A stretch of 64,000 nt of DNA, from positions 7,414,001 through 7,478,000 of the forward strand of contig CM047425.1 of assembly GCA_026168455.1 (NCBI GenBank), in the 5' to 3' direction. Source of the stretch: Theocolax elegans. Taxonomy: Eukaryota > Arthropoda > Insecta > Hymenoptera > Cerocephalidae. The notes beneath the pieces are model-generated. The model was not told the origin of the DNA and did not search any database. It saw nothing but the letters and a program-made list of their open reading frames with translations. Shown here in pieces: positions 23,591 to 36,250 of the stretch. The stretch's first letter is position 1; every line of letters starts with the position of its first letter. The translations under genes and the position numbers were made by a program.

Positions 23591-26334
23591 GTAAGTACTT
23601 AGGCCTTTTGATTTATGCGTTTTAAATATTTATACAGATCTACCACGAATATATATTATTTATCTTCCTTACGAATTCAATAAAGATGCATTTTATTATT
23701 TATATTGTACACCATCAATTTTAACTCGTGCTCGTATCGAATTATAATCGAGCAACAGGAATACAAATTGTCGAAAAATATCTAAACCTTATTCATTTGT
23801 TTTATTTAACATTCTTAATAATTTCGTGTTATCGAAATAGAACAATGTGAAAAATATACTGCGCGAATTAATTAGAACGGAATATGAAATAATAGCATAT
23901 TAACAGTCACTTCCATCAAGGCCGTTATGAAGGTATGGATATAGATGAACTATAACTATAAACAGAACTCTATATGTACAGAGTGAATATTGTACGACAA
24001 GTACTAATGATCTAGATATCTTAATTAACGTAACTGTATAACTACATAACTCTTGTACGGTTTACTAATGAAAATAAATATATAATAAACGGTAGAATTT
24101 GTTCGTTTAAAAATGTTTTAATCAATATTGAAATAAAATAATTTGTAGAAGGCACATAAACGATAATTAGACATCGGTTGATCATCCGAGTATAATTCGT
24201 AAAAATTGAAAATAAAACATACGTGTTAAGATTTGAAGGAATGAAATCATATCTTTACTCGTATATATCTACCTCCGTTGTCTTAATAAAGCGCGTAAAC
24301 GCGTGTCACACCATTTCAATCGAGTTTCGTATCGAGCGTCAATGGAACGTTACTGGAAATTAAATTAAACACCAGGAAACGACGAACAAAATAAAATAAA
24401 TAAATTTTAAACGAGTACGTATAAAAGAGGGGAACGGTGTAAAGAAATGTGTAATCATTGAAAAGAGAGACACAAGTGTCGTGGTACATACACTATTATG
24501 GAGACATCGCGCGCTTTTTATAGGCAAAACGCGAATACATATATAGATATATATATACAAGTCCTTTGCGCAAGTTTCACGTCCTCTGGACGTTCTTCTC
24601 GGAAATTTAATTAAAATTTCGTCCATCGGATTTCGACCCGACCGTTTACGCGTTTCCCATCACTATCTCGCCCTCTCTCTTTCTCTTTCTCATATATATA
24701 TATACACGCGGTCGATCGAGGAACGTTTACTTTGTAAGGTGGACAGAGAAACGACGAGTTTTATTTCTCTCCTCTTTTCTTTTTTTTTGCTCGGCCTTTT
24801 TTCTATATATGTATGCTGAATGTAAAAAAAAGAAAGGGACAAAGCGCCCGATGCGAATTGACATGGATGGTATATATCAACATAGTTTTATGATAATTTT
24901 TAAATTTATAGATTCGATTTTTCTACGTAATAAGCTGTAATTAACTATACACTGTTCTATTCTCTCACGATCTTAAAATCTGTGGTATTTATAGTTTTGC
25001 ACTATTCTGTAATAGCACATCTTTTTGGTAGTGGTTGGTACGAATATCAATAGGTTAGTGTAATATAAAAAAAACATATGTATTAGAATTCTTGTTTGTA
25101 TTTTTGATCCTATTTTCATCAAAATCAGGTATTTAACGAATAATAAAGAAAAGAGCCTTTCAATTATCTGTTAAAAATAATAGTTTATATTTTAACTACA
25201 AGTTAAAAATGAGGCTTCAGTTTTAAATTTTCCACAAGTGCAGCGGCCTGCACTGAACAAACAAAGGATCAGTTTGCTAGATGGGGCAACTGACCCCAAG
25301 AAAATTCCCGCGGCACGTATTATCACACCTCGAGCACATTAACACCGCGTATGCCGTTGCACGATCTTATTACTGATACTCCACTTTCTTTACTCTTTAC
25401 AAGCCTAAACTTTATTCTCTCTACAATTTCAAACTTTTGCTGACTGGGCGTCAGTTATTTTCTAAGATTTCAGGTTACGTCAATTATTATTTCCAACTCA
25501 ATTGTTTGCTCGTGAAATAAATCTCTCAACCCGCTCGCAATCTTTAATCCGGATAAACACCACTTTGTGCGAAACTACCTTTTATAACGTGTCTACACTT
25601 TGTTCGTGTATTTGCAATGAAATAAAACGATCGAACCAATACGCGTCATCGATTCAGAGTGGAAAATGTTCGAAAAAAAAGGGGGGGACTTTATGGATTT
25701 TTCAAAAGAACAGTTGTCTATGCGCTGTATATATACCCTCAGGTAGTTTTTAATCCATCGGTACAAAGGTAACCCAAGTCCAAAATGAAAGATCCCAATA
25801 TGGTTAGCTTGCCCTTGTATATATGGGTTTTCCTAGAAATCAACCAAACCCAAAGTCGGTCGATCCGATTCGTATTGAGCTTTGACAAGCAGCTGCAGAT
25901 ATACCGACGCCCTCGGCATTTACTTTGAATCCCCATCGACGCCTGTCTAAAGATCGTCTACATAGTGCTTTTCTCTTCCCTGCTCAAATATATACAACGA
26001 TTTTTTCGACATATTATATTTTTACTATTTCTAAATGCATTTATGTATAACTTTGTTTAATTTATTTAACAATATTTTACCAAATTTACGAAATTTAAAA
26101 TCGTTGAAATGAAATTTAAATAATCCATACGCACGCATTGTCACGATCTATCAAGTATATCGAAATTTCGTAAGATCGTTTGCATTCGATTGATATTTTA
26201 ACATCGCGCTTGTCGAATAATGAAGATGAATATAACGAAATGTATAATCACGTGACACGAGAGACCAAAATTAATTGACCGAAGCGTACAAAGAAATATT
26301 CAGCAAACAATACTTAAAATTTCGTCGGAATGAT

Positions 26335-27688
26335 GAATCTGCTTGGGATCTCGTAACAGCTTATTTTAACTCGATCGTTTAACGATCTTGTACACACGAA
26401 CGAAACGCTCCCACGGTTTTTCGGCTCATCGCACGAGAACGAGGAGTCTCGAAAAACCGGGTAGATTACGACGTTACCGACCGTTTTCTCTGCGCGCACC
26501 CGAGGGAGAAAAATAGTGACGACGACTCACCGGAAGATAGAGCCACTTAATGATTTCGACGCCGGTTATAGTTTTCGCGCGTGGAATGTTCAAGTGCATC
26601 ATCGAGCGCCTACGCGGCCCACCGGAAATGTAACCTAAAAATAATACCTTTTTTCGCTGTTACTGCGCGAGACTCTGGTGGTACGATGCGCGACACGTGG
26701 TGGATGTTACACATTTTTTTTTCACGGCGCTCTACCGCCATTAAAATGGGAATAGCGCAATGTCGCGTATACTGATTTCAGACTATATTTTTTGCATAAT
26801 ATATAATGTTAACGATTAGGTAAATTTTACCAAATATTTTATTATTCCGGAAAATTACTTGGTATTCTCGTGTCTTTTTTTGTCTGTATATCGAGGAATA
26901 TTAATTAATCTATTGTGTAATATAATATTTTCCTGTAATTAGGGTACATTCGCGAATCTACAAAATCACAACTTTCTCGTACGAAATAATTCTATCGTCG
27001 TCGAGTACTTAAATCAAAATAAAACTGCCTAATTAGAGATAAACTGGGCAAACATAGAAGAGAGCCACTAGACAATACTCGTTTAGGTGTATAGATACAC
27101 GTACAGGCACGCGTATATGTGTGCGTGTGCGTGTGTGTGTGTGGGTAAAGTATACAACTAGCATGTAGCGGGTGCGTGCCAAAGAAAGAGAAGGAACGAG
27201 AAGGGAAAGAAGAAGCCAAAACCACGTCCACGTGTCACTCAGCGATTCGAATCTCGCGGTATAATCGCACGCTGTATAGCTGCGGGCGCCGCTAAGCTAA
27301 AAACCTTGGTGATCCCTCTCTCTCTCTCTCTGTCTCTTCCTAAGCGCCAAAGAAAAAGAGAGAAGACGAAATAAAGAACCGCGAAAGATATATATGTGTA
27401 TATATATATACCTACGTGCGCGCGGGCGGACCTTGGGCGGGGGTTTCGAGGCGCGTTCGCTCTAATGTTTTCAGAAAAGTGCGTATAGGAGAGAAGAAGA
27501 GGATGTCGGAAAACGACGCAAGCGCACATTGCGTGTAGAATAAGGTTCTGGATCAGATGCTAGATAGACCATCTCTCATTCTCTCTCCCTCTCTTTCTCT
27601 CTCTCTTTCTATATATATGTATATATCGTTGTCGTTTTCTCATTCCTTAGCTCGATCCCGGGCTTATCGACGTCGAGGGGAAGTAAAA
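26335..27688. repeat. Tandem segmental duplication unit D, copy 1
   Basis: A 1,354 bp unit beginning GAATCTGCTTGGGATCTCG and ending GGGGAAGTAAAA, followed directly by copy 2. It contains an exon-like segment (26531-26634), a CA/TG microsatellite (27117-27143), a CT microsatellite (27314-27331) and CpG-rich DNA. Confidence 0.9.
26531..26634 (-). CDS. Candidate coding exon in unit D copy 1
   Basis: On the minus strand, TATTATTTTTAG precedes a 104-base segment followed by a consensus donor (CCG then GTGAGT). Only one phase is open: after one carried base it reads YISGGPRRRSMMHLNIPRAK and continues to WLYLP, ending in phase 0. The composition is not low-complexity. I do not recognise the protein. 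An identical copy lies at 27885-27988. The phase is compatible with a minus-strand transcript using the candidate at 30911-30998 upstream. Confidence 0.38.
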
Positions 27689-29055
27689 GAATCTGCTTGG
27701 GATCTCGTAACAGCTTATTTTAACTCGATCGTTTAACGATCTTGTACACACGAACGAAACGCTCCCACGGTTTTTCGGCTCATCGCACGAGAACGAGGAG
27801 CCTCGAAAAACCGGGTAGATTACGACGTTACCGACCGTTTTCACTGTGCGGACCCGAGGGAGAAAAATAGTGACGACGACTCACCGGAAGATAGAGCCAC
27901 TTAATGATTTCGACGCCGGTTATAGTTTTCGCGCGTGGAATGTTCAAGTGCATCATCGAGCGCCTACGCGGCCCACCGGAAATGTAACCTAAAAATAATA
28001 CCTTTTTTCGCTGTTACTGCGAGACTCTGGTGGTACGATGCGCGACACGTGGTGGATGTTACACATTTTTTTTTTCACGGCGCTCTACCGCCATTAAAAT
28101 GGGAATAGCGCAATGTCGCGTATACTGATTTCAGACTATATTTTTTGCATAATATATAATGTTAACGATTAGGTAAATTTTACCAAATATTTTATTATTC
28201 CGGAAAATTACTTGGTATTCTCGTGTCTTTTTTTGTCTGTATATCGAGGAATATTAAATTAATCTTATATAAATTAATCTTAGTGTAATATAAATATTTT
28301 CCTGTAATTAGGGTACATTCGCGAATCTACAAAATCACAACTTTCTCGTACGAAATAATTCTATCGTCGTCGAGTACTTAAATCAAAATAAAACTGCCTA
28401 ATTAGAGATAAACTGGGCAAACATAGAAGAGAGCCACTAGACAATACTCGTTTAGGTGTATAGATACACGTACAGGCACGCGTATATGTGTGCGTGTGTG
28501 TGTGTGTGTGGGTAAAGTATACAACTAGCATGTAGCGGGTGCGTGCCAAAGAAAGAGAAGGAACGAGAAGGAAAGAAGAAGCCAAAACCACGTCCACGTG
28601 TCACTCAGCGATTCGAATCTCGCGGTATAAATCGCACGCTGTATAGCTGCGGGCGCCGCTAAGCTAAAAACCTTGGTGATCCCTCTCTCTCTCTCTCTGT
28701 CTTCCTAAGCGCCAAAGAAAAAGAGAGAAGACGAAATAAAGAACCGCGAAAGATATATATGTGTATATATATATATACCTACGTGCGCGCGCGGACCTTG
28801 GGCGTGGGTTTCGAGGCGCGTTCGCTCTAATGTTTTCAGAAAAGTGCGTATAGGAGAGAAGAAGAGGATGTCGGAAAACGACGCAAGCGCACATTGCGTG
28901 TAGAATAAGGTTCTGGATCAGATGCTAGATAGACCATCTCTCATTCTCTCTCCCTCTCTTTCTCTCTCTCTTTCTATATATATATGTATATATCGTTGTC
29001 GTTTTCTCATTCCTTAGCTCGATCCCGGGCTTATCGACGTCGAGGGGAAGTAAAA
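27689..29055. repeat. Tandem segmental duplication unit D, copy 2
   Basis: Direct repeat of 26335-27688, about 1,367 bp. Differences include a small insertion of TAAATTAATCTTA-type sequence near 28255-28280, a 2 bp loss near 28020, and microsatellite length changes. The exon-like segment is unchanged. Confidence 0.9.
27885..27988 (-). CDS. Candidate coding exon in unit D copy 2
   Basis: Same 104 bases, acceptor and donor as 26531-26634, with no difference that I can find although the surrounding unit has indels. If the tandem copies are real, the transcript could include this exon once or twice. A 104-base exon used twice would shift the frame, so only one copy could be used in a productive transcript. 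Confidence 0.38.
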
Positions 29056-30910
29056 GAAACTATATAGAAACGTGAGGAAAAGTCGACTGAAAATAAAATC
29101 TGTAGAACTTTAGCCGGTATTTTTTTTGCTCACTCTCTCACTTTTTTTTAAATATATATTCTTTTCTCGCGTTAAATTGGGTGAAAATTTTCCGCGATCG
29201 TTTTGCGCTTTGATGGGGCTAACGGTATACAGGCACCATGCTATTTCTGTGATCTTGTGTAGTTCAAGAGACGTTGGGTGGTTTTGGTTACGAAGATGCG
29301 TGGGAAAATAAAGATAAGATGTACTAAAATCTTTTCTAGCTATGGTTATGGATTCAAAATAATGAGGAATTTATTATTTTAACATTCTACCCATTGTTAA
29401 CGTAACGTTTTTTTATAGCGTATTACGTACGTATTATTTAATAAAATAAAATATAGAGGTAGTCAAATTAAAAATTTGTATAATGAAACCTATACCTGTA
29501 TCGTAGGATTGAACTTGAAAAGTTATTTAAAAAATCTAACAATATAAACGAACAATTAGTTGTTTAGACAATGAAATCTAATAACAACGAAAATAAGCTA
29601 GAGATAAAAATAGTACATTATACTGTCACAATGAAATAAAATGAGATTTCGCATAGTCACGCACTTTTAGAGTTTCACTCTAATTCTTCATTTCACTTTA
29701 TGTTATTTTCAACACAAATCGTACAACAACAAATAATTACAATATTTATACTTTACTCGTAAAAAACACTTAAAAGAAAAGTATTTGAACAAAAAAAAAG
29801 GTATAAATTAAAGAGTGACAAAATCGCTGTAAAATTTAGTACGTACACTTTAACATCAGCATTTGCGAGTACTGAATTTTTGAGTTTCGAAAGATTAAAT
29901 TCTCCGAATGAGTTGAAAGAAAAGAAAAAAATAATGTCAGTAGCATGCGTATAGGTATAACCTTCTTACAGTATTAGAAATTCTGTATGGGAACTCGGCT
30001 TTTACAAGCGGTGAATACTAATTTTCACTATTATATAGTTTTACGTATATTTTGATTGGTTATAATGTTATTAAACTGTGACATGCGAATATTTCAATAT
30101 TTTAGAACTATTTATATATATATTCTATTAGTCAACAGTTAGTAAAATTTATTTCAAATATGAATTTAAACTATATTCGTAAGAACAAATTCGCACTGAA
30201 ATTGAAATTTTTTTATGCGACAAGATTTGTATATGCGCAAATCTTAGTCGATCCACAGGACAATTTTTTTTTACTTGGAAAATGAGAAATGTGTGTTATG
30301 ACACCATAACTTTCACGCTAATCAAATCACCACCTTGCTAATTTTCGTTGTTCAATCGTTTTATACCCGTGTTCGACGATCTGTTTTCTCAGCGGTATTA
30401 AGTTACATAGACATAGCATTTTATACACGTTCCTATTTTGCGGAATAAAATTTCACACTGACTAGCACGAAAATAGGGTTACCAAATTTTTTTTACGTAA
30501 AAAAAAAATTATCTCTGAATAATTAATTTGCTAACTTCGTAAGTTAGTGGTTAGTTTCGTGATCGCTTTGTTAGAAAAAAGAAACCATAATCGTAATTTT
30601 ATCGTCTAGCAAGGAATCGTTAATAACTCAGATAATAATAATTAGTAACTACGGTTGACTCCAGCGCTCAAAAATTAATTTTTGCGGGTCAACTTGAAAA
30701 TTATTTTATATTTACTGTTATATTAACATGTGTGAAATTGCATAAATGTAAGTTAATTGCACATTCCACAATATAATAAAAAAAATGATGAACTTGATAG
30801 AAATTTAGAGTAAAAACATTAAAAATAAATTATATTTGAAAGAAACTGTGTAGATCACAAAACTAAACACTGTAGCCTATTCCTGAGATCATCAAAGTTC
30901 AACGACTTAC
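29056..30910. other. A+T-rich noncoding stretch
   Basis: Mostly A+T-rich with no supported gene. A short open frame at 29126-29311 on the plus strand has no domain and no matching splice signals. A segment near 30340-30400 has an open minus-strand phase, but both its acceptor and donor are weak. Confidence 0.5.
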
Positions 30911-30998
30911 ATCCTAGTGAAGCCATTGATACGCAGCTTCCGTAAGATGAAAAGAATATGATCGTCGGAAGCGGTCGAATGTGTTTTTTTTTCTGCGG
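30911..30998 (-). CDS. Weak minus-strand exon candidate
   Basis: On the minus strand CTTGAAAGTTTCCAG precedes an 88-base segment followed by GTAAGT; an alternative acceptor lies six bases further in. Two phases are open: one begins PQKKKHIRPLPT, the other AEKKTHSTASDDHILFILRK. The first ends in phase 1 and would join the candidate at 26531-26634. The segment contains a run of nine A, so its length is vulnerable to sequencing error. Confidence 0.2.
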
Positions 30999-32924
30999 CT
31001 GGAAACTTTCAAGAAGTGCACGGATGTTACTGACAATTTGAATTGAAACGATAGAGGAACGGAAGTTCCGTGTGTTACATTGTTGACTACAGAAGATTTA
31101 TATAGGAGAGAAAATTTAGTACGCTACCGTTGTTAAAGTTTAACTGCGAGAGGACAAGTTTCTGGCTCACGGTGCCAACGATCAGTTGATTGATATATGC
31201 GTTAAACATAATAATTTATTAACCAACTAATTATTATTTAACAACTCTATTTTATATAAGTACCATTATTTTATTTAATTTGTTAGTCTATCAACGTTAC
31301 CTATACAATTTAAATATTAAATACGAGTATATGAATTGTTTTTTAACATTTACATATATCGTTATTCAGATTTAAAGATTAAAAAACCTAAAATCTACTG
31401 ATTTATTAATAGTCAACGACTAAAAATTAATGTATACAAGACATACAGTGAGGAACAAAGTTATTATATGTGATTAATAATCAATCCATTTCTTTCTCTC
31501 AGTACGCAGAACTTTTAATAGTAACTGTACAGAAATAATTATTAATATAAGATTAAACAATATTTTTACACGTCATATTTATATGTGGTTTCTAACCCGC
31601 TTCCTATTGAAAAAAACCACTATACGCGTATACACGATTTACCGTTAGTTTCTCCATACTACACCAAAACTGTCCGTTAGAAAAATTTTTCGCGTCCAAT
31701 CTTTCTTTATCCCTCTTTTTTTCCTATTTTTCGGTTCGAGGTAAAATTATATTTAAAATGTGTACATATACGGAACTGAACGAAGAAAAAGAGAGAGGCA
31801 AGTATATAGTTGTACAAATTGAATCCAATGACCTGGCGACACGTGCGTGACATTCCCGCGTGCGCGAGAGTGGTCTCGCGTAATCGACTAGTATATATAT
31901 ATATCGGCATTTCCCGCGCTTCGCACTGATAACCTAAAGGCAGACTTTTTTTTATCGAGTGACGTGACGTATACGTTTTATGTACGAGTTCTTTAAAATA
32001 AAAAAAGGTTGGAGAACATTGTAAAGATAATCAAGGTTTAATGAAGTAGTTCTTTCTTTTTTAATATTGCACGCGATTGAATTTTTTTACGTCGAACAGA
32101 AAATATTTATTCAGCACTCGAAATTTTGATGTATATAAAAATTATCATTATATCGTTTTAATATTATTAATAATAGTGACTTTTCGTGTAAAATATAATT
32201 TTACGTTGTAATATATAGAATAAATGAACTGCAATATGTATGAACTATTATACGAAATATTTGGATAACTTCTGTTATAGGACATTAAATATTATGAGAA
32301 TTTTATCTTGACGATAAAACAAAAATTTGATACGAGATAACATTTCCTTCTTACTATACATCCACGATTATTATACGCATATTTTAACTCATTGAGAATA
32401 ATATTTAATACAATACCGTTATTATTGTTAATCAAAGAAATTAATTTAAATATCTAATTAAGTCTATGGTAAATGAACGTTTCTCTAGTTTATATCGTTT
32501 ATATTAAATGTACAATTTTCACTTCTGTATCTCGGTATGTTTGATGAGTTCAGAAATTTTCGAACTGGCAATTAATGAGACACGTTTGCAAAGCCTTTTG
32601 TTTATGTTTACCAAGAGTACTATATTACGTACACACCCGTCATAGATTCAAAATTGCTATAATACCAAAACTCTTGTTTAATTTGTGTAACTCGAAAGTT
32701 TGTAATACTTTACTACGATACAGCTTTTAACGATTAAATAATACATATTTATATATTATTTAATGTATAATATAATATCTCTGAGAGATAAATAATTTTA
32801 ATGACAATCTACGTTGAACTCGTAGTGAAAATAACGAATTTATCGGAAAATAGCGATGAAGAGCTGGACAGGGTGTTAAAAACGGGCCGACGCCTCAAAA
32901 GAAACAAGGAAATGTAAATCCTAC

Positions 32925-33007
32925 CTTAAGCCATCGCCGTTTTTCTCTTCAATCTCCAATCGCTCTATTTCCTTCTGTAGCGGACCGGTCTCGCCGTACT
33001 TCTCCAT
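32925..33007 (-). CDS. Candidate first coding exon (N-terminus of unknown protein)
   Basis: On the minus strand an ATG (in the context AATAATGGAG) opens 27 full codons plus two bases, ending TTAAG, followed by a donor GTAGGA. The peptide starts MEKYGETGPLQKEIERLE and is rich in E and K with heptad-like spacing, consistent with a short helical or coiled-coil start. An in-frame TAA lies four codons upstream, which fixes the start. TATATAAG lies on the same strand at 33135-33142, giving a possible 5' leader of about 100 bases. The donor is phase 2; I find no phase-compatible next exon in the window. I cannot name the gene. Confidence 0.45.
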
Positions 33008-33134
33008 TATTGCCGATTATTATTTGTCACCTCTTGTACCGGGGGAGGAGGTCTGTTTTATATATATATGTATATATATATATATAATTGTCGACAGGGT
33101 CTATTGCTCTCGCGAAAAATGTCGTTTTTCACAA

Positions 33135-33142
33135 CTTATATA
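33135..33142 (-). promoter_or_regulatory. TATA-like box upstream of 32925-33007
   Basis: TATATAAG on the minus strand, 128 bases before the candidate start codon. The region also has long TA repeats (33057-33087), so a chance TATA is possible. A CpG-rich patch (33220-33250) lies just upstream. Confidence 0.25.
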
Positions 33143-33324
33143 GTATATACTGTCGAGTCGTATATAGATATGAACACACGGAACGAATTAGTAATAATAA
33201 TTACAAAATTACTTTTCTTCCACAACGAACGCGGCGCTCTGCGCGGCGATTCCAAAAGAAAACTCTTGTCACACTTGTCTTCGTTCACCGAAATCACTGT
33301 TCAAATATAAATTTTTTTTCATAT

Positions 33325-33355
<31 letters not shown>

Positions 33356-33849
33356 ATCTATATACGTAATTTATATATATAATATATATACATATATGGA
33401 AATAAATATATATTCAATGTATTTATATATTTATATTGAGCATAGATAAATTGTTAATTTATTATGCCTTCGCGCAAATAATATCCAGAGTTCACAGAAG
33501 TATAAAAGCACACTTGTTACGCGCACCTTATTATTTTTTCTCCTCTTCCTCTTCTCAGCTCGCACAACAGGTACACAAGCTTATAACTATATATTATTTT
33601 CCTTTTGTTGTTGCTTCTTTTGTTAACACCGAGAAACCTCGGAGAGCACGAAAGGTAGTTCACAAAAATGGTTTGATTATCAGGATGAGAGTGGAGGGAC
33701 GTTATATTGGTTGTTGATTATTTGGTGAGTTTGAAGATTTATGAAAACGGTGGGGTGGGGAATAATGAAAAATTTCGAAGAAACGAAAAATGAAAGTTGG
33801 TTGGTGATAAAAATTTAGCGTCGAAAACCGGGTGATAAACGGGGGAGGC

Positions 33850-34890
33850 AGTAAACTTGGCCGTTAAACCGGCAGTATAAGCGCCCGCGACACGCTCCGA
33901 GGTAGACTAAAAGCACACCCGACTACCCGAGGACCCGCTCTTTCAGCCCCGCAGCGCCTCTCCTCTCGTTCCGTCTTTCTCTTTCACTTCGATACGCACA
34001 CAGCGACACTCGGGACGTTGCGGCGTTTTCCACCGTTTCCGGAGCGGGAAATTCAAATGTGCCGGTCGGGTCTCCAGGGATTTTCTTCTGATTCGCGAGG
34101 ACTGGTCGAGCCAATATCTGTGTCGACGGCTCGTTCTCTCTCTATTTTAAGGACTGCACGCGGCGAGGCCCGCGAGAGAGAACGAGGAGTAAGGTGTCGC
34201 TCGATGATCCTTGATCGTCCGGTCGTTTTGTCACGCGGAGTCCCGAATTTCCCGTGTGGCACCGGCGCGAGCACTCGTTTAAAAATGACTCTCCTTTCGA
34301 ATGTGCGGTATCGATCCGGTCGACCGGAACCGGAGATTCGTAAATAATCGACGATTATCAATCGATTGGTCTGTACGATCGTACAATTCGTCGGAATGGT
34401 ACGGTCCCTCTTTCCCGTAGCGTATATACAGCGCGTATACCAGCACGTTATTCGGTCCTCGATCTACTTGTCCGTCGTGCGTGGCCGGCACCGTGTATAT
34501 CTTCTCCCGTCTTGTCCTCGGCCGCGAGGCGGCGATCTCTTTCTCTCCCTCTTTCTCTCTTCCTCTTACTCTCTTACTCACTCTCGGTCTCTCGCTCTCT
34601 CGCTCTTGGCCGTGATGACGTCGTCGGGTATTCGGCGGCTCTTCGGTATTTCCGTCTCGCTCCTACTCCTTTCCCGTGGTATACACAGATACACGCTACC
34701 AAAGAGAACTAGAAAGGAACAAGAGGTGGGGAGTAGGGAAAATCCAAGCGGTTACCGGAGTGGGGGAGTTCTTTCGTGACGGTGACACGCACACACGCGC
34801 GCACACGCACATTTCGAGAGAAAAAGATAAAGACAAACTTATAGGGGAAAGACGCGCTTCCCTGTTTTCTTCTTTCTCTCGGATCGTGCA

Positions 34891-34921
<31 letters not shown>

Positions 34922-35100
34922 AACCATCTGCGGCTCATTCCACCAGAATTCGAATTCGAGTTCCTAGTCCTTCTTTTTCCCTTTATAATTTATCCCGTTT
35001 CTTTCCTCTTCCTCCTCCTCCTTTTCGTCTTCGTCTTCCTTCTCCTCTTCGCTGTCTCTTCGTTGTCTATTCGTCTACCCACCCGGTCTTCCTCGAGAAC
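33850..35100. promoter_or_regulatory. CpG-rich, CT-rich island, promoter-like
   Basis: This is one of the most G+C- and CpG-rich parts of the window, shifting to CT-rich sequence and a (CT)n tract at 34890-34917. There is a TATAAG at 33876-33881 on the plus strand, followed by GC-rich sequence. Such islands often mark transcription starts in insect genomes. Open frames on both strands here are mutual shadows and low in complexity, so I do not call a protein. The minus-strand start exon at 33007 lies only 0.85 kb away, so the two could be divergent. Confidence 0.35.
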
Positions 35101-36250
35101 TCTGCACATTCATACGTATTCGCATCGTTTACATATGGGATTTGATAAACAAAATCTGGATCGATGTATACCTAGAGAGGTACCTAGAATTCATGTTCTT
35201 CAGGGCTTTTTCCGTAAAGTTTATCATCGTGTTAGATGTGTAGTGCATTTAATTTATTCTATTTCCGGTTATTTGATTCCGCTATTTGTCGCATTCTTAT
35301 ATTCGTTATAGTTTATTTTATTTATGACACGTTGAAATAGTTATTTATTTAACGGGAACTTAGTATCTATTGAAGAGGTTTCTATTAATTTGTTGGTTTT
35401 TTTTTATTTTTCTACTAATAAGGAATGTTAATTTTGTGTACAGAACATTTACAGAGAACGGAACGATAATGTACAACAATAAAAAAATAGTCTAAATAAA
35501 GAATTATTATTCAATTAAAAAATGTAAAACTAATCTTGAAGCAATTTAATATTTATTTTCTTTAGATTCCTAAAAAAAGAGCGATAAAAAATAGTTACGT
35601 GTGTATACGCGTAAAATCAATACATTTGAAAAATAGAAAAAATTTTGATCGAACAAACGAGAAAGATTTTCCTCGGGCCGGCATATCCATCCCGGTTAGA
35701 GAATAAGAAAATATGTATATATATACGTATGTATATACAGACGAGCGATCAGCGGTGCCGCGTGCGCATCCGTAAGCCGCGCCCATAGTGTCGTCCCCAC
35801 TTAGTTCAACACTGGTGGGGGGTGGGACGGCGGAGCGGGTGGAGAGTGTCCCCCCACCCCACCACCACCACATTTTCCCCCACCGAGAAAAGTGTATATA
35901 CAACGAGAAGGGAGAGGAAAAGAGAGCCGGTCTTGCCTGGGTGATGCCGCTGTTATACCAACCGCGAGGGAAATTTTACGGACCTTTCTACACTAGGAAA
36001 CTTTTCAACATCACCTCCCACTACCAAGACAATACGTTTCACTCCGTTACCCCCAGCTCCGCTAAGATTGTACGTTTCGAAGGTACATTTCGGTGACCAA
36101 GTGTAAAAGGGTGCGCGCGTGATTCGACATGTGAAAGAGGAATAGAGAAGGAGAGAGAGAGAGAGAGAAGAGTCGGGGCCACCTGGCGGATGCCGGTACG
36201 AACTACCTCTCGTTCTACTGGTTCTTCCGGGTGGAAGATTTTTTCGTGTA
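35101..36250. other. Mixed stretch with second G+C-rich patch
   Basis: A+T-rich from 35280 to 35650. At 35740-36230 a G+C-rich patch includes a C-rich run (35850-35885) and a GA tract (36148-36170). Two weakly similar segments, GTGATGCCGCTG near 35941 and CGGATGCCGGTA near 36186, each follow a GA-rich stretch. No supported gene. Confidence 0.4.

Larger units (their letters stand above)
22530..26334. other. A+T-rich stretch with microsatellite and old repeat
   Basis: No supported protein-coding gene except one weak plus-strand exon candidate at 23516-23590. Contains a (TA)n tract at 22721-22775, an old inverted relative of part of unit C (22800-23175), and A+T-rich DNA. From 24600 to 24800 it is CT-rich. 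From 25240 to 25960 it is of more balanced composition but without a convincing frame. Confidence 0.5.

Noticed and set aside
34676..35311. 211-codon plus-strand frame
   Set aside because: Dominated by CT-repeat translation and FLL-rich segments in the CT-rich island; no domain, and overlapping frames on both strands.
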